Source of the DNA: Gemmatimonadetes bacterium 13_1_20CM_4_69_16
Lineage (GTDB): Bacteria > Gemmatimonadota > Gemmatimonadetes > Gemmatimonadales > GWC2-71-9
Reading direction: 5' to 3'
Assembly: GCA_001919865.1 (NCBI GenBank)
Contig: MNIR01000002.1
Coordinates: 1 to 64,000 of the forward strand
DNA: 64,000 nt
In this document: piece by piece, positions 25,461-33,045 of the stretch
How positions within the stretch are numbered: position 1 is the first letter of the stretch
Layout of the letters: every line of letters starts with the position of its first letter
Translations under genes and position numbers: made by a program
Notes under the pieces: model-generated
What the model was told of the DNA's origin: nothing
Seen by the model: the letters and a program-made list of their open reading frames with translations, nothing else
Database searches by the model: none

Positions 25461-26068
25461 ACCGGATGGATCTCCCAGAGGGCACTGACCGACGCATTGC
25501 AGCGCCCGTGTGGCGGGTCGATCGTGTCGCGCCGCCGGCGACGGGAACGGTGGTTGCCGTCGAAGAACGCCGCGCCCACGATCTGTACCTCCACCGGTCG
25601 CGCGAGCGTCCCGCTCTTCGACCGCTTCCGCCCGCGCAGCACGACCGCGAGATCCGCACGCGCCTGCCGGTACACATCGCCGAACTCCGGTGGCGGGATC
25701 TCGGCCACGATGCATGAGTCACGAGGAGCATCGCGCCGATCCGTCAGCTCGATGTGCCAGTCACCGTCGTCCTTGGACGTCTCGAGCCGGCGCACCCAAC
25801 CCCGCACCGTGTAGGCGGCCAGCTCGCGCCCGGCGCGAGCGGCGCAGCGATCTCGAGCGGTGATCTCGGGTGGTTCCCAGCTCGCCAGCATGGTGGGAAT
25901 CGCGACGGGCTGCGGTGGCAGCCCCACGAGGGAGGTGTCGACCTTAGCGCTCCAGCGGTAGTGCGGCTCCCGGCACGCCTGGCCCGGCGCGGCTCTCGAC
26001 CACAGCGCGAGGCAGGCGAGAAGGGGGATGCGGCATGCCCCTGGGGGGCTAAGCGAACGCCGCTTCAC
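25439..26068 (-). CDS. Small secreted protein, unknown function
   Basis: A 209-residue protein with a basic N-terminus and a hydrophobic stretch (RIPLLACLALWSRAAPGQA) suggesting export. Four or more cysteines (CREP, DRCAARAG, SCIVAEI, RCNASV) could form disulfides. The central region (LAAYTVRGWVRRLETSKDDGDWHIELTDR) looks like a beta-barrel nucleic-acid/OB-like strand pattern, and DPPHGRCNASVSALWEIHPVYRV closes it. The same closing pattern (Trp-Glu-Ile-His-Pro-Val) is typical of a family of small secreted proteins of unknown role. It starts at GTG 26068 inside the end of the polyphosphate kinase gene (20-bp overlap), so it belongs to that operon. Confidence 0.6.
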   Translation of the reverse strand: MKRRSLSPPGACRIPLLACLALWSRAAPGQACREPHYRWSAKVDTSLVGLPPQPVAIPTMLASWEPPEITARDRCAARAGRELAAYTVRGWVRRLETSKDDGDWHIELTDRRDAPRDSCIVAEIPPPEFGDVYRQARADLAVVLRGRKRSKSGTLARPVEVQIVGAAFFDGNHRSRRRRRDTIDPPHGRCNASVSALWEIHPVYRVTGP

Positions 26069-29000
26069 CGAGACGCATCAGTCGTTCCTGCGCGCTCGCG
26101 GCGGCGCCACCGGGTGGCGCGGCGCGATGGTAGTAGCCGCCATCCGGCCCCAGCTCCCAGGCGGTGGGGTCGGCCAGCTCCGCCTCCAGAATGCGGTCGA
26201 GGCGGGTCCGGCAGCGGGCGTCCAGGATCGGAGCCGCTACCTCCACTCGACGACGCAGGTTCCGCGGTCGCCAGTCGGCCGACCCGATGTAGTAGTCGGG
26301 CGCGCCGCCATTCGCGAACGCGAAGGCGCGTCCGTGCTCGAGGAAGCGCCCGAGCACGCTGATCACGCGAATGCGCCCGGAGAGTCCTGGCACCCCTGGC
26401 CGCAGACAACAGATGCCCCGGACCAGGAGATCGACCTCCACCCCAGCCTGGGACGCGCGGTATAGCGCATGGATCACTTCGGCTTCCTCGAGGCCGTTCA
26501 ACTTAGCGCGGATGCGCCCGCCGCGTCCCGCGCGCGCATGCTCCGCCTCACGGTCGATCAAGGCGACGACGCGTGACATCATTTCCCCTGGCGCGACGAG
26601 CAGCCGACGAAACGTGACCCCGGGGGGACGCGACGACCCGGACAACTCGTTGAACAGGTCGTTGAGATCGGCGCCGAGGTCGGGGTTGGCGGTCAGCAGC
26701 CCGAAGTCCGTGTATACCGCCGCGGTCGCGGCGTTGTAGTTCCCCGTCCCGATGTGGACGTACTGCCGCACCGTGTCGCCCTCCCGGCGCACCACGAGGC
26801 CGACTTTGGCGTGGGTCTTCACATCGACCAGGCCGTACACGACGTGGATGCCGGCGCGCTCCAGCCGCTTGGCCCATTCTACGTTGCGCTCTTCGTCGAA
26901 TCGCGCCTTCAGCTCGACGAACACGAAGACTTCTTTCCCCGCCGCCGCCGCTCGAACGAGCGCGTCGACGATACGGGAGCGGCCCCCGGCCCGGTACAGC
27001 GTCAGCTTGATCGCCACCACCTCCGGGTCGTCGGCCGCCTCGACGAAGAAGCGCTCCACCGTGTCCGTAAACGAATCGTAGGGGTGGTGGAAGAGCACGT
27101 CGCTCTCGCCCACGAGATCGAAGACCGACTTCGCGGAGTCGAGGACGCGGCGTCCTTGGAAAGGGGGATACTGCAACTCGGGCCGGGCCAGGTCCGCGAT
27201 CTCAAGCAGGGCGAGCGGATCCAGCAGCCCGTCCACGTCGAACAGATCCCCTGGGCCGATCGTGCTCACGCGAGCGACGTCCTCGAACTGCAGCTCGCGC
27301 AACAGCAACCGGCGCACGTCGCCCCGCATCCCATGCTCCACTTCCAATCGTACGACGTCGCCGTAGGGGCGCCGCTGCGCTTCCTCCTCAATCACGTGCA
27401 GCAGGTTCTCGGCGCGTCGCTCGTCGAGCTCGAGATCGCCGCTGCGCGTGACACGAAAGGTGTAGGCAGCCTCGACCTCGCGCCCCCGATAGACGAGATC
27501 CAGATTGGCGCGCACCACGTCCTCAAGCGGTACCAGGCCCCGGCCGTCCGGCAGGGAAACGAGGCGCGGCAAGCCCTCCGGCAGCTTGACGTACGCGAAG
27601 TGCATCGGGCCCGTCGCGGCGTCCCGCACCAGGACCGCTAGCGACAATCGCAGGTTGGCCATCACCGGAAACGGGTGCCCTGGAGCCCGCGTGATCGCCT
27701 GCGGGGTCAACAGTGGAAAGACCTGCTCCGTGAAGTAGCGGCGGAGCACCGCCCGATCGGGCTCGCTCAGCTCGCTCCAGCGCTGCAGGCGGATGCCCTG
27801 GGCGGCGAGCTGGGGCAGACAGCCCTGGAGCAGACACTGCGTATAGCGCTCCAGCTCCGAGCGCAGACGGATGAGGATGGCATCGAGCTGCTCCTGCGCG
27901 CTGAGCCCGTCCTCGCTCGCCTCTCTGCCGCCGACCTGCAGCGCGTGCTTGAGGGCGCCGACCTGGACCATGAAGAACTCGTCGAGATTGGTGCGGAAGA
28001 TCGAGAGGAACCGGACCCGTGCCAGCAGGGGGACTGTCGCATCCTCCGCCAGCGCGAGCACCCGTCCATTGAACTCGAGCCAGCTGAGCTGGCTGCTCAG
28101 GAAGTGGTCGCTCGCGATCGATTGCTCGGCAACCGAGCGAGGCGGCTCGCGCAGGCCGGCGATGGTCCACTCGCGGGTGATCACGCCCGGCGAGAGCACC
28201 GCCATCGATTCCCGCGGCTCCCCTCCGCTGCGTCGCCCCGGGCCGCTCGGCCATTCGGGGACGAGCTCGGACCGTGCCGCGACGGTGAGCGCGGCGAGCG
28301 TGCGAGGCTCATGCAACACGGGCGCCCCCACCAGCTCCACGACCTCGGCCAACGGTACCCACTGGAGGTTCGTCCCCTCGACCGCCGCGAGGCCCTTGCC
28401 CAGGCGCCGCACGAGCCAGACCTCCAACAGGGGTCGGCCAGCGGCCGCTGGCGCCATCCCCAGCAGCCGTACCTGGCCGTCGGAGCTGCCGAAGGCCGTG
28501 CGTAACACGTAGCGGCACGCCTCCTCACCGCTCCCCCTCCGGACGGGCAGCATCAGCGTCCCACCCTCGTGCCGCAGCGCGATCTGCCCTTGTTCCAGCG
28601 CAAGCACCGCCACTTCGCGATTCTGCTGCACGGCGCGCGCGAGCCCTTCGCTCTCCAGCGCGCGGCTCAGCTTCTCCGCCCGCTCGAGCTTGCCGACCAG
28701 CAGCGGCCGCACGGCGTAGCCGTCGCGGAACGCGGTCACCAGCCGCTCGAGCCCGGGCCACCCCCGGCGCCGCGGGCGGATCTTGAGCTCCTGGAACGAG
28801 CGGGATAGCCCGCCGCCGCGCACCGTGACGACGTCGTAATACAGCTCGTAGACGGCCTCGAGCAGCCAGCGTGGCCGGCTCCGGCGCACGCGCCGCTCGG
28901 TTTCGAACTCGATCCGCGGCGCCAGCGCCGCAGGATCGATCAGTGCGCGCAGCCGGCGCGCCGGCTCGGACGTGCCCGCGAGCGCCGCCGCTCCGTCGAG

Positions 29001-29273
29001 CTCCACCACTTCGGCTTCGAACACTTCGCGCGGTCCGTCGGCGGAGCCCGGCCCCGGCGGCACCTGGAGGGTGAGGAGCCGCCGATCGTCCATGCGCGTC
29101 CTGAAGCGGCAGGTGACGCCGCGCCGCCGCAGGGTCCAGTCGGCGGCGTCGAAGTAGGCGTCCCTATGGAACAGCGTTTGGACGGGTCCCGCGCGCAGTC
29201 CGGCCGGGAGCGGCGCCGCGACGAGCCGGTTCAGCAGCTCCAGACTCGCGACCTCCCCGTAGTACTCGCGCAT
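26049..29273 (-). CDS. ppk1: CYTH-domain/polyphosphate kinase 1 fusion protein
   Basis: 1074 residues. The C-terminal 690 (from about 388) are a complete PPK1, which reversibly makes polyphosphate from ATP. Visible parts: LSWLEFNGRVLALAED, FRTNLDEFFMV, the catalytic phospho-histidine in DVKTHAKVGLVVRR, YVHIGTGNYN, FLEHGRAF with the second histidine, and GSADWRPRNLRRRVE. Residues 1-215 form a CYTH-type triphosphate-tunnel domain (AYFDAADWTLRRRGVTCRFR, LTLQVPP, RIEFETERRV, SFQELKIRPRRRG, VGKLERAEKL). Residues about 220-320 resemble a degenerate Nudix fold without the catalytic box. ATG at 29273 is used; GTG at 29282, two bases after the upstream stop, is possible. Normal PPK1 is about 690 residues. 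Confidence 0.85.
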   Translation of the reverse strand: MREYYGEVASLELLNRLVAAPLPAGLRAGPVQTLFHRDAYFDAADWTLRRRGVTCRFRTRMDDRRLLTLQVPPGPGSADGPREVFEAEVVELDGAAALAGTSEPARRLRALIDPAALAPRIEFETERRVRRSRPRWLLEAVYELYYDVVTVRGGGLSRSFQELKIRPRRRGWPGLERLVTAFRDGYAVRPLLVGKLERAEKLSRALESEGLARAVQQNREVAVLALEQGQIALRHEGGTLMLPVRRGSGEEACRYVLRTAFGSSDGQVRLLGMAPAAAGRPLLEVWLVRRLGKGLAAVEGTNLQWVPLAEVVELVGAPVLHEPRTLAALTVAARSELVPEWPSGPGRRSGGEPRESMAVLSPGVITREWTIAGLREPPRSVAEQSIASDHFLSSQLSWLEFNGRVLALAEDATVPLLARVRFLSIFRTNLDEFFMVQVGALKHALQVGGREASEDGLSAQEQLDAILIRLRSELERYTQCLLQGCLPQLAAQGIRLQRWSELSEPDRAVLRRYFTEQVFPLLTPQAITRAPGHPFPVMANLRLSLAVLVRDAATGPMHFAYVKLPEGLPRLVSLPDGRGLVPLEDVVRANLDLVYRGREVEAAYTFRVTRSGDLELDERRAENLLHVIEEEAQRRPYGDVVRLEVEHGMRGDVRRLLLRELQFEDVARVSTIGPGDLFDVDGLLDPLALLEIADLARPELQYPPFQGRRVLDSAKSVFDLVGESDVLFHHPYDSFTDTVERFFVEAADDPEVVAIKLTLYRAGGRSRIVDALVRAAAAGKEVFVFVELKARFDEERNVEWAKRLERAGIHVVYGLVDVKTHAKVGLVVRREGDTVRQYVHIGTGNYNAATAAVYTDFGLLTANPDLGADLNDLFNELSGSSRPPGVTFRRLLVAPGEMMSRVVALIDREAEHARAGRGGRIRAKLNGLEEAEVIHALYRASQAGVEVDLLVRGICCLRPGVPGLSGRIRVISVLGRFLEHGRAFAFANGGAPDYYIGSADWRPRNLRRRVEVAAPILDARCRTRLDRILEAELADPTAWELGPDGGYYHRAAPPGGAAASAQERLMRLGEAAFA

Positions 29274-29284
29274 GTCGCTCACGG

Positions 29285-31870
29285 TCAGAACGCGAACCCG
29301 GCCCGCACGTACGCGCGCGTCCCCTCCACGCTGCGGGCCGCGGCGACGCTCAGCGTGTTCGTGTGGCTCAGGAACGCGAGCCAGACACCGCCTCCGACGC
29401 CGGCGTGCCAGCGATCCGAGGTCTCCCCGGCCAGGTAGACGCGGCCGACGTCGGCCAGCCCGAACACGCCCAGCTCCTCCGGCAGGAGCGCGAAGAACCT
29501 GAGGCACGCCAAGCGGAGCTCCGCGTTACCGTACACGGCGGCATCCCCGGCGTAGCGGTGCTCGGAAAACCCGCGCACCGTCGTCGCGCCGCCGATATAG
29601 GCGGCTTCGTGGAACGGGTATCGTCCCCACACCTTCTTTCCCGCCACCCGTAGCGCGAGCGTGGGCTGGAGCGGGATCGCCGCTGTGAGATAGGCGGACG
29701 CGTCGCCGTGCGCTTCCCCGAACGGGGCAGCGACATCGTACGCCGCGGGATACCAGCTCCCGCCCAGCGTGACCAGGGCGCCCTTGCTCGGAGCCCGCGC
29801 TCGGTCGCGGGCGTCGACACGGAGCTCGGCCTGCGCGCCGGCTTGCAGAAAGTCGCGGACCCCATAGGGCGGCGACACGGCGACGAACGTCCCCGAGTCG
29901 AGGGCGGTGTGGGCGTACTTCAGGAGCGGTCCGATCGAGAAGCGGGACGCGCCGGCGCGCGCGACCAGGGAGGGTGCGATGAGATACTGCTCCTGGTGAA
30001 CCTTGTAATAGTCGTCCGACCGTGGGGCGGCGCTCTCGTTACCGACGCCGTAGAACCGCACGATCTCGATACCCGACGCCCGCAGCTCGAGGCCGGCGTC
30101 CAAGCCCCACACGACGTCGCGAAAGTCGCCGCTCACGGTCGTCCGAAAGCGCTGCGCCGCCGTCGCGTAGCTCACCCCAAAATTGAGCTGAGACTTGTAC
30201 GGGTCTTGCCGGAAGCCGTACCAGGTGCCCGTCTCGGCGACGCCGGCGACGACGCCCAAGTCCGGGGCGAACATGAGTCGCACCGCCGGACTCCAGCGGC
30301 TGCCCCAGTCGCGCAGTTGCCGCTGCGTGGGATCGGCTCGCGGTCCGGCCCGAGCGGCGCCGCGGTCGATCGACGTGCGCGGCCCGGTGATCAGCTGGGT
30401 TGGTGTACGATGGAGGTAGAAGGAGTTCCGCCCCGCACCCCGTGCCGAGTCAACGATTTCACTGTTCCCCGCCCCGGTGACGACCCGCACGGTGATGCCG
30501 CCGCGTCCCCCTCCCCGCACAACGACGCGATCATCCCCGCCGTGGAGATACAAGCGGACCTCGCTCGTCTGCTGCGGGCGGAACGTGCGCGCGTAGTAGG
30601 TTGGCCCGTTGCGCCGCGACAGCACAACCGCCACCGACCCATCCCCCCGGCGCTCGACCTCGGCGAGGTCGGCGTCGTCGGTCGCCTGGACGTCCACCAC
30701 GTCGGCCAGCAGTGCGTAATACCGATCCGACATCTCCCGCAACCGGTCGCGCCGCTGCTTGAGCGCGCGGGACAGCCGCGCCCCGTCACGCGTGTAGTAC
30801 TCGGGCGGGAGGCGTCGCGCCGCCGCGTCGATCACCGGATCCGTCAAACGGGCCTGCAGCGCCGCGGCCACTGAATCCCACACCGGCTTGTCGATGTCGG
30901 TGAGTAACCGGCGATCCAGCGCCCGACCGTTCCACGTCAGCCCCACCGCGTCAGGGTATCGGTCGCCGAAGCTCACGACGTCCGGATGGTAGTAGCGGGC
31001 GAGCCACGGGAGCAGACCGTCGACCCGCGAAAACGCTTGGTCGCGATCGCGCGGGATCGGCCGCCATACGTGGACGGCGCCCTCATCGAATCTCGCCCAG
31101 CGCCACTGGTCGGGGTGCCGGTCCCAGTCGCCCACGAAGACGTCCATCAATCGGGCCGCGAGGAAGGCCCGCGAGTCCACCCGATCCCGCGAATCCCGGG
31201 TGAGGCGGTCCCACAGCTTGGCGGTGCCCACGATCTTCTCCGCCCCCTCGAACCCGACGTCCTCCTCCGGGTCCACGGTGGGTCGCTCTTCCACCTGGCC
31301 CAGCATCCTCTTGAATTCCGGGAAGGAATCGAGTCGGGCGTCGTCCGGCATGACGAAGAGTGCGGGTTCAGCGTGGGACACGCCGGCGGCGCTCAACAAC
31401 GGGCCCACGACGAGCGCCCCAGCCGGATGGCTCGCGCTGATCTGATCCTGCAGGATCTGCTGCACGAAGGTCGCCCGCAGCTCGGGTGGCATAGCGGCGG
31501 CCACGTCCTTGTCGACCGAGCGGAAGACGTACACGCGACCGTCCGCGGCATGCAGCCGCAGCGACTTCGTCTGGCGCCCGCCGCCGCGCTTGACGGGCGT
31601 GAGCCCGCCGCCGAACCGCGACAGGTCGAGCACCTCCACCTGGATCGGCGTCGCCCACAACTCGCGATAGTGCGCACCGAGCAACGCCCGGTGCAGCCAA
31701 CCGGCGCGGTACTGTGTGCCCGCCGTCACAGTCACGACGCCCGGCGCCGCCGCGTCACGCAGCCGCGGAGCTGCCTGCCCCGCGAGCGGTCCGCACGCGA
31801 CGGTCCCCGCGGCCGCGACGAGCGCCATGCAAGCCCACGCGCTGTCGCCGCTGCTCGCCGCGGGTGTCAT
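29285..31870 (-). CDS. CotH/HipA-like kinase domain fused to Omp85-type outer-membrane barrel
   Basis: 861 residues. After an export signal (AWACMALVAAAGTVACG), residues about 90-400 carry an atypical kinase-like pattern. KSLRLHAADGRVYVFRSVD resembles the N-lobe strands, FVGDWDRHPDQWRWARF (247-261) the catalytic loop and PIPRDRDQAFSR (272-282) the metal-binding D-x-D loop, as in CotH, HipA and FAM20-type kinases. From about 505 to the end is a 16-strand-type Omp85/BamA barrel with the typical GGATTVRGFSEHRY motif and a terminal aromatic residue. The kinase part would lie in the periplasm. ATG at 31870 is 13 bases after the DUF4956 stop. Kinase activity is inferred from residues only. Confidence 0.72.
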   Translation of the reverse strand: MTPAASSGDSAWACMALVAAAGTVACGPLAGQAAPRLRDAAAPGVVTVTAGTQYRAGWLHRALLGAHYRELWATPIQVEVLDLSRFGGGLTPVKRGGGRQTKSLRLHAADGRVYVFRSVDKDVAAAMPPELRATFVQQILQDQISASHPAGALVVGPLLSAAGVSHAEPALFVMPDDARLDSFPEFKRMLGQVEERPTVDPEEDVGFEGAEKIVGTAKLWDRLTRDSRDRVDSRAFLAARLMDVFVGDWDRHPDQWRWARFDEGAVHVWRPIPRDRDQAFSRVDGLLPWLARYYHPDVVSFGDRYPDAVGLTWNGRALDRRLLTDIDKPVWDSVAAALQARLTDPVIDAAARRLPPEYYTRDGARLSRALKQRRDRLREMSDRYYALLADVVDVQATDDADLAEVERRGDGSVAVVLSRRNGPTYYARTFRPQQTSEVRLYLHGGDDRVVVRGGGRGGITVRVVTGAGNSEIVDSARGAGRNSFYLHRTPTQLITGPRTSIDRGAARAGPRADPTQRQLRDWGSRWSPAVRLMFAPDLGVVAGVAETGTWYGFRQDPYKSQLNFGVSYATAAQRFRTTVSGDFRDVVWGLDAGLELRASGIEIVRFYGVGNESAAPRSDDYYKVHQEQYLIAPSLVARAGASRFSIGPLLKYAHTALDSGTFVAVSPPYGVRDFLQAGAQAELRVDARDRARAPSKGALVTLGGSWYPAAYDVAAPFGEAHGDASAYLTAAIPLQPTLALRVAGKKVWGRYPFHEAAYIGGATTVRGFSEHRYAGDAAVYGNAELRLACLRFFALLPEELGVFGLADVGRVYLAGETSDRWHAGVGGGVWLAFLSHTNTLSVAAARSVEGTRAYVRAGFAF

Positions 31871-31883
31871 CGGTCACGCCCTG

Positions 31884-32930
31884 TTATTCGTTCCTCAGGC
31901 CGCGCAACGAGCGGTACTCGGCCGCGATCACGTGCGGGGCACCGCGCGTCTTCATCTGATCGAGCAGCGGCCCCGGGGGGGTGTCCTTGGCGAGCCGCAC
32001 GAGGTATTCGAGGGTGGACCTGCCGTCTCCCGCGGGGAGAATCTCGCGGAGCTCCCACCGTTTGGCGTGTTGGTCGAGCACCGACTGGGCGGCCTCTTGG
32101 GCCGGCTCGAGTGCGGTGACGTGCACCAACAGCAACGTATTGAACGGCTTCTTGTTGGCGCGCTCGACGATGTAGCGCTGCAGCCGATCCGATGCCGCGG
32201 CCACCTTCTCGAACTCTTCCGGCGCCAGGGCGCGCAAGAGCTCGGGATTCCCGATCACCTGGTACTCCCCCGTCTTGGCATTCGGCGCCACGATCGCCTG
32301 GCCGAGCTGGAGCCGTCCGGTGAGAGTTTGGTGCGCGTAGATGTTCCCGACGTTGAAATGCCAGAGCGTCAGCAACGTGTAGTTGAACACCAGCGACATC
32401 GCCGCCGACACGACCGGGACGAACACGCCCGCGGACATCCCGACTCCGAGGGCCAGATAGACGTAGACGACGTCCTTCGTATCCCGGAGCGTGTTGCGGA
32501 AGCGGATGGCGGCGACAATTCCGCCCAGCGCGAACGCGAGGGCGAGGCTGTTCTGCACCAGAATGAGGGTGCCGGCAATCGTCATCGGAAGGACGATGAC
32601 GGTCTGCACGACGGACTGGTCGTAGCCCCGGTGCTGCTTCGTTACCATGTACACCCACGCGGTGGGGAGCGCCAGCACCAAGGCTCCGAGCATGGACAGC
32701 GCCGTCAGCAGCCCGAGCGCCCGGAACCCGAGACTCCCGATCCCGGGCGAGGTCGCCGCCTCCTCGATCGCCTTGCTCTTGGAAACGCCGTGGATGGACG
32801 AGAGCTCTTGCGCGCGCGCGAACAGATCTCTTAACGGTGGGAACAGCGCGAGCAGCAACGCGACGGCGAGGCTCAGCAGCACGTAATAGGCCGCCAGCCG
32901 TACGAACGGGGACTTCCAGATGCGCGCCAT
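31884..32930 (-). CDS. DUF4956-domain membrane protein
   Basis: 348 residues. Four to five N-terminal transmembrane helices (from LAAYYVLLSLAVALLLALF to VFVPVVSAAMSLVFNYTLL) include the family-typical GIVAAIRFRNTLRDTKDVVYVYLALGVGMSAG, followed by a cytosolic domain of about 140 residues. In other bacteria DUF4956 proteins are found next to VTC/CYTH polyphosphate-polymerase-domain proteins and CotH-like kinases (established genomic association, function unknown). Exactly those partners follow here. It is first in a four-gene operon, 115 bp after the second BTAD-AAA gene, with a palindrome upstream. Confidence 0.85.
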   Translation of the reverse strand: MARIWKSPFVRLAAYYVLLSLAVALLLALFPPLRDLFARAQELSSIHGVSKSKAIEEAATSPGIGSLGFRALGLLTALSMLGALVLALPTAWVYMVTKQHRGYDQSVVQTVIVLPMTIAGTLILVQNSLALAFALGGIVAAIRFRNTLRDTKDVVYVYLALGVGMSAGVFVPVVSAAMSLVFNYTLLTLWHFNVGNIYAHQTLTGRLQLGQAIVAPNAKTGEYQVIGNPELLRALAPEEFEKVAAASDRLQRYIVERANKKPFNTLLLVHVTALEPAQEAAQSVLDQHAKRWELREILPAGDGRSTLEYLVRLAKDTPPGPLLDQMKTRGAPHVIAAEYRSLRGLRNE

Positions 32931-32977
32931 ACGAGTTCTTTCTAGGCGCTCGACCGCAAGCGCGCATCAAGCGCCCT

Positions 32978-32989
32978 GTCCTGCAGGAC
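32978..32989. promoter_or_regulatory. Perfect 12-bp palindrome upstream of the polyphosphate operon
   Basis: GTCCTGCAGGAC lies 48 bp upstream of the DUF4956 start in the only non-coding gap of the region. A TAGTAT hexamer on the minus strand (just upstream, around 33010) could be a -10 box. The palindrome may be an operator, perhaps for one of the neighbouring BTAD-AAA regulators; this is a guess from position. Confidence 0.3.
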
Positions 32990-33045
32990 CAAGCTGCCCG
33001 TTGTGCAATACTACGTGTACGGACGAAGCGCGGCCAGACGCCCGG

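Noticed and set aside
29274-29507. Upstream extension of the polyphosphate kinase frame
   Set aside because: It overlaps the end of the Omp85-barrel gene in another frame and has an Arg/Pro composition; the CYTH domain starts at MREYY.
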